Assembly (NCBI GenBank): GCA_963971285.1
Contig: OZ020255.1
Coordinates: 1,364,001-1,428,000, forward strand
Reading direction: 5' to 3'
DNA: 64,000 nucleotides
DNA from: Astropecten irregularis
Lineage: Eukaryota > Echinodermata > Asteroidea > Paxillosida > Astropectinidae
This document shows, in pieces, positions 1-11,831 of this stretch (positions are counted from its first letter, which is position 1; each line of letters begins with the position of its first letter). The translations under genes and the position numbers were made by a program. Below the pieces are notes generated by a model, which saw only the letters and a list, made by a program, of their open reading frames with translations, had not been told where the DNA came from and searched no databases.

Positions 1-315
1 ACAACATAAAGAAGGCTTTTTGAACTTGTTTTGGGTGTTTGGTATTACTCTTTCTGAATATATACACCATTTCAGGCGGAAATGTTTGAATGATATGTTT
101 CTAGTATACCTACAAAATCTTCATACCCTGAAAGTTATACGTAAATCTGTGAACATCGGTTTGTTACCAATGTTGTACATGCTCTTTAAAAGAGCACACG
201 CCCTCTTTGATTCAAATCACAATCATGCTCCGTTTAATTAAGAGAGGCAATTACGAAATATATCTAAATTGTGATTTGAATATTATTAAGTACTTCAAAA
301 TAGACTGGGAGCTTA
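1..315. other. Gene-free left edge with a MITE fragment
   Basis: No coding exon is seen. Roughly positions 30-195 are a worn fragment of the TTAA-flanked MITE described at 2835. They carry the family's 'gataaatacaccatttcagg'-type block in degraded form and end near 'ttaccaatgttgtacatg' before 'tttaaaag'. The rest is the downstream flank of the glycosyltransferase gene. No clear AATAAA signal was found on the minus strand here. Confidence 0.5.
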
Positions 316-2315
316 TCAGTCGTTGTCGAACATGTCTTCGATCGTGCCGTTTATGAGCCACATGTTGGAGCTTTTAAACTTTGCAATTTTGGCGGCTTTT
401 CCGCGGATGCTGGCCGCGTGCATGACGACTGCCTTGTATTTGGGGTCCTTGTCCAGCAGCGCATAATACTTGGGCCCCCAGGGAAAGATGTCATAATTCA
501 GGGGTTGGATATCGACATGAACAGGTTGGTCAGCTTTGAGAAGGTTGTTCATGACGTTCTGATCGGCTGACAGCTTCCCGATCTTGTCGTTATGCCGCAT
601 GGTTTGTATCCAAGACTTGACGAACTGTATGGTCACATCGGTGGGTTTGAAGTACACGAAGCCCGCGCAGTAGTGCGACTTGGGAGTCCGCTGTGGATAG
701 GGAGACCTAGGGTCCATCATGGATATATCGTAAGTTCCCTCGAAGTAGGGGAAGGGGTCTTGGAACCAGAAGGTATCCGAGTCGGAGAACAGGACGTCGT
801 AGCCTCGCTCCAGCAAGGCCAGGATGTAGCCCTGGCGTTTATTGAAGAAGGCATAGTACTCGTTACGATTGCCGCGTCCGATCTCCCCGCTACGCGTCTG
901 TCCCGTGTTCGTCAGGACCACATGTATGGCAGGGTCGCCCGCAGTAAGCTTGCTCAGGTAGTCAAAGCAGTTCTGGTCCTCTGCCACTACCGTGGTGTTG
1001 ATGCAGAGCCCGCACTGCCTGACGCTCTTGAGCATGTTCAGGGTCATGTCCAAGAAGCCCATGTTGGTCGTGGTCAGCATGACGACACCAGGCCGCTCCA
1101 GGACGTCACCTAGGGTGCAGTTGGACACCCGTCCTCGAGTTGTGTTCCGAAGCTGATGCGCTGAGTGGTTACACACCGCCAAGGCCTCCTGTCGGTACGC
1201 TCTCATGACGTTTTCACTGACGCAATGACAGCTATTCTTCTTCTTAGCGGCGAGTTTGGGAATGGGATCCGATCCCTGAAAGAAAGCTGCACGGGTATGA
1301 CAAAAACAACAAATTACCACAAACATTCGTGACCAAGGTTAACAACATTCTTATTAAAGCTATAAAATGCCGAATACAGGATTGGCAACGTAGGCCTGTT
1401 CACTCGACGCAAAAAAACTCCCAACCATTGAAAAATTCTCTCATGGTTGCGAAATCTTACAAAAGTGTCATCGTGTGAAAGGACACCAATGCTTGAGAGT
1501 GACCCACGTCCCTGGTGAATCCTTGAGAGATTATGACCGAGGTCCAGACCCATGAGAGAATTGCTCAATTGTCGAGAGGTTTTTTTAGCGTCGTATGAAA
1601 AAGCCTTAATAGAAATGTTCACACATTTACGTATAAATTTCAGGGTATGAATATGGTAATGGTAGAAACATACAGTTCAATTTTTTTCACAGAATTATTA
1701 TTTCATGTTCATGCTGGATCAGACAAAATATGAGTGCTGTCCTTTGACCATTACCAACCATGTAGGCCTATCATACCTTTACGTAAAAGCTCGTATTTGA
1801 TCACCGTATAAAATACCCTCAAAATATTTTTCATGGATCAAATGTAGCCGCCATTTTGAGCTGCCATATTGATTAGAAAGAATGAAGTTCGTTTGAATAA
1901 AGAATGTTTATATTTATTCCTGACATCTGACATCTATAAGTTTTTTTCAATTTTCTTAGTTACACTAACATAATTATTTGAATTCGTTCGCTCTCAGAGA
2001 TTTTTCCTGCAGGTAAAAATACTGTGGCCGTTTTCACTGTCTTCCAAGTGCGCACCGTTTGGAACTGACAAAACCAAACTATGATATTACCTTTATCCTC
2101 ACATTTTCATTAAACACATACATGACCCGCCTCGTGAAAAGAAACTTGAAAAAAAAACCCACCATGTTAGACAAGAAATCTAAAATGTCAGGACAGAAAC
2201 TGATGTTGTCTCGGGCCTCAGTATAAACTTGCGACTTACCCATCAGCACAATGATGAATACCGCTGACTGCACAAAGAACAGGATTTTGTACATATGCGT
2301 GTCCGCCGCCGCCAT
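316..2315 (-). CDS. Type II membrane glycosyltransferase (Nucleotid_trans / RGXT-like family), two coding exons
   Basis: Coding exons are 2240-2315 and 316-1286 on the minus strand. Exon 1 encodes 25 residues and one base, ending at a GTAAGT donor. Exon 2 starts after a CAG acceptor in matching phase, giving 348 aa. Residues 9-29 (core ILFFVQSAVFIIVLM) form one hydrophobic anchor directly after the start, so the protein should be a type II Golgi or ER enzyme with a lumenal catalytic part. The motif DVLFSDSDTFWFQDP (DSD at 194-196) is the metal/nucleotide-sugar site expected of the family, and GFVYFKP (234-240) followed by SADQNVMNNLL matches its C-terminal half. N-glycosylation sequons lie at 73, 81, 122 and 338. 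The start ATG sits in a GGCGGCGGC context. A second AG 11 nt inside exon 2 would break the frame. The donor and acceptor sugars cannot be named. Related plant enzymes transfer xylose, but animal members are poorly characterised. Confidence 0.85.
1610..1790. repeat. Degenerate MITE fragment in the glycosyltransferase intron
   Basis: The stretch carries 'gaaatgttcacacatttacg', the family block for 'fetch of regulatory-like' spacing found in the GGTAGTATCATACTTTGG elements, followed by a 'gtgctgtcctttgacc' block shared with copies at 8.5-8.7 kb and 54.9-55.2 kb. Ends are eroded. It lies in the single intron of the glycosyltransferase gene and has no coding potential of its own. Confidence 0.5.
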
Positions 2316-2407
2316 CTTGGTCGATCAGACGAGCTGAAACGAAAACGAAATCGACAGAAAAAGGCAGATTTATAAAACAAAGTATGAAAAGTGAACAAAG
2401 AAACATT

Positions 2408-2480
2408 GACTGGAGCGGGATTCGAACCGGCGACCTCCTGAATACCATACAGGCGCTCTACCAACTGAGCCATCCAGCCC
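2408..2480 (-). repeat. tRNA-derived SINE, tRNA-like head
   Basis: On the minus strand a tRNA-like head reads GGGCTGGATGGCTCAG with an A box, then a B box GGTTCGAATCC, and closes with a 7-bp acceptor-like pairing (GGCTGGA with TCCAGTC). Flanking sequence 'aagtgaacaaagaaa' recurs beside sister copies at 10239, 18627, 22009, 31241, 31394, 36383, 36500 and 38884. The anticodon stem does not form a clean five-pair stem with a seven-base loop, and the copy number is high, so it is a SINE and not a functional tRNA. Confidence 0.75.
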
Positions 2481-2534
2481 AACGTTGAGTGAGACCCCAA
2501 TAGTCAACTTTGTTCGTTTGGCAATCAGAAGACA

Positions 2535-2820
2535 AAGTATTGAGTTTGAGACAGAAAATGGACTCAACAGTTCGTAAATAGTGCAAACAGTCACCATAGG
2601 AAATATTGGTTCATCAGATGTTGGGTTTTTCAAGGAAATCAAGATTTAGTGTCTTTTAAAAAGATCGTTCGTCCGAACGATTTAGTAGCATTTCGAAAGC
2701 GTGGTGTAACCGTGAAGGATTCGGAGGGGGGCAAGATTATTTTATATAGGCCGTATTTCTGCTATCCAGATGAACAAAGCGTAAAAAGGTACATGAAACA
2801 ACGTCTGTAAGAAGTTTAAG
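2535..2820. repeat. Interspersed repeat around the palindrome ATCGTTCGTCCGAACGAT
   Basis: The block runs from 'gagacagaaaatggactc' through a perfect small palindrome (ATCGTTCGTCCGAACGAT) to 'cattttcgaaagcgtgg'-like sequence. Recognisable copies lie near 7195-7340, 8340-8500 and 53795-54170. Its right edge touches the MITE at 2835. It is probably a non-autonomous transposon with unknown ends. Confidence 0.55.
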
Positions 2821-2834
2821 ACCTTCACTTCTGT

Positions 2835-3192
2835 TTAAAGGTTGTATCATACTTTGGTAAGAGACAAAAACAGAAATGTTCGCAGATTTACGTATAACTT
2901 ACAGGGTATGAAGATGGTGTTGGTAGAAACATACTGTTAACATTTTTTCCGCCTGAAATGGTGTATTTATCCAGAAATTAATAAAACAACGACCGAAAAT
3001 CTTTTTGATCTTTTAAAAGATCAAAAATAAAAGAAAAAACTCTGAAGAAATACTGTGGCCGTTTTTCGCTATTTTCAGTGCACCGTATGGGACTAAAATT
3101 TTCACAGATTGCTTTTACTGTATCTTCCTTGATATTTTTGCCCACGAATCTGTATTTCTTTGACAAAAACCAAAGTATGATACTACCTTTAA
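2835..3192. mobile_element. TTAA-flanked MITE, family A
   Basis: About 360 bp with inverted ends: TTAAAGG.TGTATCATACTT at the left and the reverse complement of TTAAAGGTAGTATCATACTT at the right. The inside has a fixed order of blocks (a GAAATGTTCACAG-type block, a TTTCAGGCGGAAA-type block, an AAAAGATCAAAA core, a CACAGATTGC-type block). Near-complete copies elsewhere in the window: 6108-6474, 8986-9352, 10955-11322, 15108-15470, 18102-18466, 21619-21971, 24706-25068, 27450-27803, 37090-37440, 37788-38136, 45988-46352, 46348-46642, 63546-63902. TTAA at both ends suggests piggyBac-type target choice, but a TA target cannot be excluded. No transposase is encoded. Confidence 0.8.
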
Positions 3193-4094
3193 GTACCAAA
3201 TTCAGCCAAAACGCACATCTTTGCAAATCCTATATGCTCCCTTTACTACCCAGGCTGGCACTGTTTAACCTAATTCTTTGAACGTATTTAATAATGCAAT
3301 ATACTTCCCGCCAAATACCTGGCTTTTCCAAACATAAAGCTCCCATTTGGGAATAATTATGAAGGTTTTCTCCTGCCATTGTTGTGTTACCATGGCGACC
3401 TGCTGATGGTAATCGTCAACTTGACGTTCATTAAAATGCATCACGCGGCCGTGTTAAAAGGCTATCGTCAGTGTGTACAGTTGACATAACAATGCATTGT
3501 TTGTAATTGTCTGGAAAAAAAAACCCGGCGCACTGAGTCCAATTTCGTACATCAATCACAATGCCAATAGCACTGCGCACTTGCGTTAAAAATAGCACCG
3601 AACCTCAGACAAACATTGCAGCTGAGCTGTATATGTGCACGTGCATGTATGGTGTGACGTCATTAGTGCGGAACGCTATTAACAGGCTTGTCATTAACAG
3701 ACATGTCAATTTCATTATTGAATATAATGGTGGGTAGCCGTGTCAGTCAGATAGAAAAATACTACAGTAGCACTTTATGGACTAGTAGAGTTTTAAAATG
3801 TGCATGAGCTTTCAAAGCAACAACTAGAGCATCTGATGAAGTAGTTGTTGCTACGAAAGCTGATAGTCAATAGTGCTACTAACATTTTTTCTATTTTCTC
3901 ATTATTGATTATACACATGCTTGCTCATTAACATTTCCCTATTCTTGTCCAAAATTTAGTTTATACCAAAAAAAAACCCAGACTTTTTAAAAGGAATACG
4001 ACGTAAAAACTGATAATTTTTTTTATAAGGTTCAGGCGTACGATTTTGGGTGACGGAAGGGCCTCAAAATGCGACAACGGTGGCGACGGAGAAA

Positions 4095-4330
4095 TAACCT
4101 TCGGAGTTTGGCGAAGATTATTATGAACCCCAATTTAAAAAGTGCAGATTTCAAGATTCCGAACAAGAAAGCTTTGAAAGTCAGTCTCCCTAGTACGACG
4201 AAGAGTCAGAAGAATGTGATCGGAATCCGAAACGTAGAAAGAAAATGACGACTTATCGGATGAAGATGGGTCTAGTTATTATAACTTGGAAGACAATGGC
4301 GGTTTTAGGCCAATAGTGTCGTCTTTTTAG
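4095..4330 (+). pseudogene. Decayed coding stretch, acidic and lysine/arginine-rich
   Basis: One frame reads EFGEDYYEPQFKKCRF, then an acidic serine-rich run, one in-frame TAG, then YDEESEECDRNPKRRKK. A shift of frame then continues DDLSDEDGSSYYNLED. Protein-like composition carried across one stop and one frameshift suggests a dead exon or the N-terminus of a transposase relic. Acidic N-termini followed by a basic patch occur in piggyBac-like transposases, but no catalytic motif is present, so the family is not assigned. It could still be chance. Confidence 0.4.
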
Positions 4331-5036
4331 TTGTGCACGCGTGTTTGTTTTCATGCGTTGTTGTTGTTGTTGATGTCGTCGTTGTTTTCTTAGCACCGCT
4401 AGCACTACCACCATCATATGCATAATGTAGCGTGCTAGCACCACCAAACGGGGTATAGTCAGCTCTTAACATAATTATATACAACGGCGTATATAGGAAA
4501 AACGGCGCCCGTGGCAAGCGCTAAAACTGTGCCCATTATTCCAACTTCAGACAATTTGAAATTGGAATCTTTCTTTCTTTGTTCAAACTTCATCGAATTA
4601 TATTTCTAATAACTTCTTCAACAGTACAGCTCCCTTTTCTTGTCCTTTTTCCCCTTTTTACCTTTGAGTTTTTGCTCCCTGGCCTAACAAAGGAATATGG
4701 CCATTTGTGAAACAAGATCTTAACCAAACATATTGTGTGTTTTTTCGGAAAAGCCTGAACTTTTTGTTTAGTTTTAAAAGATTTTGTAGTTTCGTATCAA
4801 AAACATATAAGATTTGGTAACAAAAACCTAGTTTAAACTACCGTAAAAAAAGTAATTCCATGTGCATGAGTTCGGCAGGGCATTCTGTGTTTACAAAGCA
4901 GTTTTGAGGGGACGACAAACTTGAGGGTACAATACATTACGCAACACCAACATTTACGCAATGGTGATTAGGACACCATGCATTGTGTCATCATACCCAC
5001 AATGTGTATGGTTCCCTTTCAACTTTGTTTTCCTGG

Positions 5037-5178
5037 GGTCGATTAAGCCCTACGATCGATCGTAACTCGAGTTACGAAGGATAACCCATCGTAGAGGGCC
5101 TATCCCACGTAGGGCTGTAATGCATCATAAGTCCTACGATTGATAGTAAGTTACGAAGAGTTTGGTGAAATCGACCCC
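5037..5178. mobile_element. 142-bp palindromic MITE, family B
   Basis: The ends are complementary (GGGTCGATTAAGCCC at the left, GGTGAAATCGACCCC at the right), with internal inverted blocks around TACGATCGATCGTAACTCG. Related copies: 11963-12103, 15873-15977 (partial), 26738-26850 plus 27260-27292 (split by an insertion) and 63047-63190. No coding capacity. Confidence 0.75.
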
Positions 5179-6107
5179 TGCGTCGTAAGCATAGACTGCC
5201 CAGCCAAACTAATGAAATACCTTTTTTTTCGCGTGGTAACCGTACATATTTTTTGACACCATATCTTACGTTATTTTGTTTGGAAATTACAAAATCTTTT
5301 AAAATAATGGGGAACAGATATATTTTCCCCATTGAAGTCGCTCTTTAAATTTAGCTGTGATGATGGTTAAATTTCAAATGCTCGAAATACACGGCAAAAA
5401 GGGCCGTTAAGTAATATACTAATTTCACGTGGCAAAATGGTTCCCTAAACCAAAGCCCGAACCTGCAATTTAACTCACATGCACTTCACGGCATAAATTC
5501 TCAACTCAAGTTTGAGGGATGATATCCTTTTTTGCTACTGATCTATGAATGGTGAAACTGGTATCATTGGAAAGCTTCATTATTCCTCTTTACAATGATG
5601 TGTCATTTGTTGTGATTATGTAATCATGGAATATGTATTTTCTCCTGAATAAAGGGTAAAGTCAGAAGTAAAATGTTGCGAAATGCAAATAAAAGGTGTA
5701 AATAGGTTTGCGGTGACACGTGTAATCGCTTCTTTCAGTCTGAAAGCTAAATAACACATTGTGCTATAGTTGTTCACAAAGTTCTGCATTGACCCAAATA
5801 TTGCTTTGAAACGTTTTACTCCAATGAAATTAATCATCATAATTATACGACAAACGGACACATGAAGTCTAAACTTGATACACAAGTTCGACTACGGCAA
5901 TCGGAAATTTAAAAATATTTGCACCTAAAAAAAAGAGACCTTTATTCGCTGTTTCCTCGAAAAATTATCACAACATTTTAACGAAAATAATGTCCACAGG
6001 TTAGGTTTTTGAGATGAATTTTGAAAACTGGATTTTATGAGGCAATAATTAGAAGGCAATGTTATCAGAAATCTTGAATAAAGTGATTTTATTGCCAATT
6101 GTGTTGT

Positions 6108-6474
6108 TTTAGTAATATCATACTTTGGTTTTTGTCAAAGAAATACAAATTCAGATTCATGGGCAAAGATATCAAGGAAGATACAGTAACAGTCAGTGTG
6201 AAAATTTCAGTCCAATGCGGTGGCCACGTTTGTGAAAACCGTTAAAAACGGCCACAGTATGTCTTAAGTCTTTTCTCTTTTATTTTTGATCTTTATTTAG
6301 ATCAACAATTATTTCGGCCGCTGGTTTTACTCTTTCCTGGATAAATACGGCATTTCTGGCAGACAAAAATAATGTATGTTTCTACCATCACCATACTTCA
6401 TACCCTGTAAGTTATAGGTAAATCTGTGAAGATTTCTGTTTCGGTATGCTACCAAAGTATGATACTACCTTTAA
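6108..6474. mobile_element. MITE family A copy
   Basis: Full-length member with the left end slightly eroded ('agtaatatcatactttgg') and the right end ccaaagtatgatactacc followed by TTTAA. Internal block order is the same as in the 2835 copy, read in the opposite orientation. Confidence 0.8.
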
Positions 6475-6977
6475 TGGACACGACTACAATGATTTTGTTC
6501 CATAGACTGTATTATGAGGATTCAATATATCCACTGTGCCAAGCTATGGGCAATATTTACTATAGCTATTTCCTACTCGGTCATTATTACAACCGGATTT
6601 GAATCACAATACAAATTCAATAGCTTTCCATACCCGATCGGTTTGTGCACAATCCGCGTGTCAGCCACAGCACAGAGCAAATGTACAAAATGTCGGCCAA
6701 TGTGCAAATATAGATAAGAGGCGACCCTTGGACCCCTTAAGTTAAGCCTTTACAATTACTGTATTAACGGTACGATGTGGCATCCGCTTCCCAATAAAGA
6801 AGAGGTTTAAAAAATCAACAACATAATTTCTACAATTCCAAAATAGGCCTATTTATAAACTACACAACTCTTCCTCTACAATTGAGAGTTTTTTGTAATA
6901 GTACTTATAGGCCTAAATAAAGGCAGCTTACAGGATTTGCAAGGCCTCCAACAAAATATTGAGACAGAAAATGGGGG

Positions 6978-7195
6978 TTAGTGTCTTTTATGCCACCCAT
7001 ATTATTTTCGGTATTTATTTAGCTTCTTCTGTGCCAAAATGAGAATTGTTACTTAAAGCAAATTTATTCATGAGTCCTGTAAACCCTAACATTAACTTAA
7101 AATAAATTTATATTTCAGTGAAAAAAAAACGTTTCTTACCCAAATAGATAGGCCCCTACTGAAAATAATATAGGTGGCGTAAAATACACTAATGC
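6978..7195. mobile_element. MITE with GTGTCTTTTA ends, nested in an older repeat
   Basis: Inverted ends: AGTGTCTTTTATGCCACCCA at the left and the complement of this (GGTGGCGTAAAATACACT) at the right. It splits a copy of the repeat seen intact at 2535-2820, whose halves lie on either side. A second copy of this element, itself split, is at 32529-33306. Confidence 0.7.
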
Positions 7196-8339
7196 CGAAA
7201 ATGGACTCAACAGTTCATAAACAGTGCAAACAGTCACCGTGGGAAATCTTGGTTCATCAGATGCTGGGTTTTTCAAGAAAATCAAGATTTAGTGTCTTTT
7301 AAAAACATCGTTCAACCGAACGATAGTAACATTTCGAAAGCTTTGCCCCCTCTATGCTCCACGGTTAGACCACGCATGGAGCTTTCGAAAATGATCTGAA
7401 TCGAAGCTAAATCTCCATTTGTATACGGCGAGTCGACAATTAACGAACAGTTTATGCCTATAGGCATGCATGAACAGTAAAGTCAATTCGTATTTATGAA
7501 CTTGGAAAAATTACTGCAATTGGTTAAAACTACATGTAATGGAGAGTCTCCTATAGCACCTGTCATGGTATGGGACTCGAGGTAGAATCTCTACGAACGG
7601 TTAAACTTACCGGTTTTGTAACTACACACCTTCACTGTACGTTCCTCCATAGACCATGCATAATGAGAGTGTTCTTATTCCTCATAACGTCATATTCTAG
7701 TAGCAGTAATAAACATAATTCCTTGATCACGGAAAGATCTTTGATTTACGAGTGCTATGCTGTATTACGAGTGCAAAGCTGCATCATGTACGACACGGTA
7801 TTAAAAATACAACTGCTATTTTTTACAGAGAATGATTCATCCTGTCCCATCCATTAGTTGACACGCTGTATGGCGGTTACAAGCATTTACATGTCCATAA
7901 TGCAGTAGGGTCCTATATGTACATGTGCAGGTGCATGTACAGCGGGTGCGTTCCTAAGGGCCCGAGAAATTGTCTTGGGCTCAGGCTTAGTCTTCGTCAG
8001 TATTTTACCCTGTAAAGGTAAATTTGCACAGCAAATGCAGGCTTTTGGCTACAGCAACACTGTTCTGACCGAGGAAATTAAATTTTACTAAAATTTGGGC
8101 CGTAATCTGGGTATGTTCAGGCTTTTTATAGGGGATGGTTAAGCAGCCTAAGCCAAAGCCTCAAGCAGGGACGGCAAGACGGGACCCTTAGAAACGTTGG
8201 AGTTCCTTGTCTACGCATACACACTCCAGTGACCCCAAACAAAACACGTATAGGCCTACGGCTCCGCCGGTGGTGGCGTGCTTCATTGAAGAATGGATGG
8301 CACCGACCGGTGTAGAGTCCAGGATTATATTGCAAGGCC

Positions 8340-8690
8340 TCCAAAATATTATTGAGTTTGAGACAGATAATGGACTCAACAGTTCGTAAACAGTGCAAAC
8401 AGTCACCATGGGAAATCTTGGTTCATCAGATGCTGGGTTTTTAAGCAAAACAAGATTTAGTGTCTTTTCCAAAGATCGTTCGTCCGAACGATTTTTGGAA
8501 CAAACATGAAGTAAGCCATTCTTCATGTCTTATGAGAAAAATCGAGTCGTTTTTTTCGCTATTTTCTCGTGACTCAGATGTCCGATTGAGCTCAAATTTT
8601 CACAGGTTTATTATTTCATGTACATGTTTGATCAGACAAAGTATGAGTGCAGTCCTGTGACCTTTACCAATGTATTATACCTTTAAGAAA
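8340..8690. repeat. Composite of two interspersed repeats
   Basis: The left part (8340-8500) is a copy of the 2535 repeat including its ATCGTTCGTCCGAACGAT palindrome. The right part (about 8510-8690) is the 3' half of a divergent family A element with the 'gtgacctttaccaatgtatt' end. No coding sequence. Confidence 0.5.
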
Positions 8691-8985
8691 CCATTTAAAA
8701 AAAAAAAATATTACAACTTTGGAAATTGCGGTACACCAAGCGCCTTTCAAAGGACAGATAAGAAAAATCTGGAAATAAGGGTTTTCCGTAGATTTTGGAA
8801 CCTTTCGCATTCACACGTGACCAGTTATAATAGTCTCAATTTCGACTGATTCACGAACAAGTGTGTGTACTTTATTTTTACTTTTTGCCCGAACTTTGTC
8901 CAGAGAATATCATTGTCCTTTACGGACAATTCATTTTTAATAAGATCACAATGCCAAACGAACAAGCAACAATTAACAGTGATTT

Positions 8986-9352
8986 TTAAAGGTAGTATCA
9001 TACTTTGGTTTTTGTCAAAGAAATACAGATTCATGGACACAAATATCAAGGCAGATACAGTAAAAGTAATCTGTGAAAATTTCAGTCCCATACGGTGCCC
9101 ACTTTTTGAGAAAACAGCGAAAAACGGCCACAGTATTTCTTAAGTGTTTTCTCTTTTATTGTTTATCTTTTAAAAGATCAAAAAGATTTTCGGTCGAATT
9201 GATTTACTAATTTCTGGATAAATACACCATTTCAGGCTGAAACATTTGAAAGCATGTTTCTACCAGCACCATCTTCATACCCTGTAAGTTATACGTAAAT
9301 CTGTGAACATTTCTGTTTTGGTCTTTTCCCAAAGTATGGATACAACCTTTAA
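8986..9352. mobile_element. MITE family A copy
   Basis: Well-preserved element starting TTAAAGGTAGTATCATACTT and ending 'tacaacctttaa'. It shows the AAAAGATCAAAAAGATTTTC core typical of the family. Confidence 0.8.
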
Positions 9353-9504
9353 GTACATAAATACCACCCGCCATTACCGCGGTGTCCCCGCCCTCTTTTT
9401 CGATAACAATAAAAGAATCGCTCCGCCGCACTTAATGTACTGTGAGTGTACGTCCCCTATAGCTAACACCAAAGTTGTCATGACCAAAATAATAAAAGAA
9501 ATGG

Positions 9505-9760
9505 TTTCTAAAGATCTCCATACAAGCATATCCATTCCAAGGAACGAAATTATATTCCTAGGTAACGAAATGCAAACTACTGTATTTCGTTCCCCCGAAA
9601 TACCCCATTTCATTTATTACCTTAATATAAAATATTTCGTTCCCTGAAATAGTATTTCGAGGTGATGAAATAATATTTCGGGAGAACAAAATGATTTCGA
9701 GGGAATGAAATAGATTTTCTGGAGGACGAAATAGTGTTTGGAGCAAACGAAATCATTGCA
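9505..9760. repeat. Tandem-like run of ATTTCGTTCC / GGAACGAAAT words
   Basis: At least ten spaced words of the form ATTTCGTTCC, GAACGAAAT or degenerate variants (AATATTTCGGGAGAAC, GATTTCGAGGGAATG) follow each other in both orientations. This looks like a degenerate self-complementary array. No ORF here is credible. Confidence 0.5.
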
Positions 9761-10238
9761 TTTATTTTTTTACCTCTCGCCAACCTTTTTTTGCCCGTCC
9801 TCTTAGGGTCTCCGTAGTTAACACCTCGAAAATTTGTTCCCAATATTCTTTTCAATTAATAAATTCGCGTGCAAATAATGGGCAATATTGCGATGGTAGT
9901 GTTCCGCGTGCAAAAGCCTATAGAAGACAAATTCTCACGCGATCGAAATGATTCATTTCAGAACTATCCAGCAGTGTCTCTAAGAGTCAATTATCTTTGT
10001 TTGTTTGGCAGTCAGAAGTCATGAAACCACTCACACACAGCCATACCCAAGGGATCATTTCACCGACACGCGCAGCATTCATGCTGCAACCTGGGAACGG
10101 TATATGGTGGTACACTCAAAGGGGATACGGCTTTTTAATTAATATAACCAACAAATAACCACAAGGGAACTGGCTTCTGACTGACTGGCTTTTGACTTCC
10201 AAACGAACAAAGATACTATTAGGGACACCACCAACGTA

Positions 10239-10313
10239 GGGCTGGGTAGCTCAGTTGGTAACATCGCTCAGTACCGTATTCCGGAGATCGGTGGTTCGAA
10301 TCCCGCTCCAATA
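10239..10313 (+). repeat. tRNA-derived SINE, tRNA-like head
   Basis: The head reads GGGCTGGGTAGCTCAG with B box GGTTCGAATCCCG, same family as at 2408. The upstream 200 bp ('catgctgcaacctgggaac' region) is the element's shared body, also seen at 18740-18890. Confidence 0.7.
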
Positions 10314-10332
10314 AACTTTTCTTTGGTGACAA

Positions 10333-10498
10333 TTGGTACGTGGATCGGTTTGCGGAAACACCGTGTAATAATCGTTCGTACTTTCGCACTTCTCGCAATT
10401 AAGGTCTCAACGTTTCGACTAGCCTGCTCTAGTCATCATCAGGAGACTGGAGCAGACTAGTCGAAACGGAGTGAGACCTAATTGCGAGAAGTGCGAAC
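10333..10498. repeat. Palindromic repeat with GTTTCGACTAGCCTGCTC core
   Basis: GCACTTCTCGCAATTAAGG... is followed by its reverse complement after the centre 'catcatcaggagactgg'. Fragments of the same element occur at 14878-15010, 35340-35410, 50670-50775, 53735-53785 and 54185-54250. Confidence 0.65.
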
Positions 10499-10954
10499 GG
10501 TATAGAACTTTTCTTTGTTCACCTTTCAATGACTTCAGTCAATTTCCCTAATATTATTATCAACACATGGAAACAATTGAAAAGAATAGTCTACAACTCG
10601 AAAACCAGTCTCTTTTTTTCCCCTTCGAAAAGGTTGATTATCTTTTCACGAACAAGTGGAACGCCTTTAAACAATCTTTAAAAAGGAACAGAAAAAGGAA
10701 CAATTTTAAGCAATGCAAAGTATAAATAAAATATATCTATTTTTTTTTTCATTTAACAATATTCCATTTAAAAAGTTGAACTTAATACTGGTAATCATAC
10801 GCTGATAATATTGCTGTTAAAATATTCTCAACTAATTTCTACACTGTTTTCGAAGTGTAAATTGAATTTCTAAAGAAAATCATTTTGTGATGGATAAGGG
10901 GACCCCACCCTATTTTTATTCAGCCAGTTAGTAAATAACGGGTGCACTGCCAAA

Positions 10955-11660
10955 TTTAAAAGTTAGGTAATATCATAATCTAGTTTTTGTCAAAGAAATG
11001 TAGATTTATGGGCAAAAATATCAAGGAAGAAACAGTAACAGTCATCTGTGAAAATGTCAGCCCCATACGATGCCCACTATCTGAGAAATGGGCGAAAACG
11101 CCTACAGTATTTCTTAAGTCTTTTCTGTTTTATTTTTGATCTTTAAAAGATCAAAAAGATTTTCAGTCGTTGTTTTACTAATTTCTGGGTAAATACACAA
11201 TTTCAGGCGGAACATGTTTAATGGTATGTTTCTACCACCACCATCTTCATACCCTGTAAGCTATACGTAAATCTGTTCACATTTCTGTTTTGGTTTCTTA
11301 CCAATGTATGATACTACCTTTAGGCCTAAAAGATCAAAAGTCATTTTGCTTATTGGTTTTACTCTTTTCTGGATAAATACAGCATTTCAGGCAGAAATAT
11401 TTCAATGATATGTTTCTACCAGTACCATCTTTATACCCTATAAGTTATAGGCAAATCTGTGAAGATTTCTGTTTCGGTATGCTACCAAAGTATGATACTA
11501 CCTTTAAAAGGTCACAAAATAATGTTGGTGACTGGTTTTACTCTTTTCTTGATAAATGCAGCATTTCATGCAGAAAAATGTTAACCGTATGTTTCTACCA
11601 TCACCATTTTTATACCTTGTAAGTTATAGGTAAATTTGTGAAGATGTCTGTTTCAGTATT
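10955..11660. mobile_element. MITE family A copy followed by two extra 3' halves in tandem
   Basis: A full element (10955-11322) is followed without a break by two additional right halves (11329-11505 and 11506-11660), each starting near 'aaaggtcacaaaa' or 'aaaagatcaaaag' and running to the 'gaagatttctgtttcgg' end block. The last copy lacks the terminal inverted repeat. Confidence 0.7.
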
Positions 11661-11831
11661 TTTGGGCTGTGCAGTGTAGACTGCAGTATGAAGGCACAGA
11701 ATATACTTTGACCATAGTGAAATGCCCAAGTGGACTGTTTAAGGCCAATTGGCACGACAGAGAAAACATTATCTCAGGGAAGTGCCGAAAAAACAAACAG
11801 ATAGACAACCGAACGACACAGCATTATTCAA

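Noticed and set aside
592-1113. 173-aa ORF on the plus strand
   Set aside because: It is the antisense shadow of the glycosyltransferase exon, whose minus-strand frame carries the DSD motif and family blocks.
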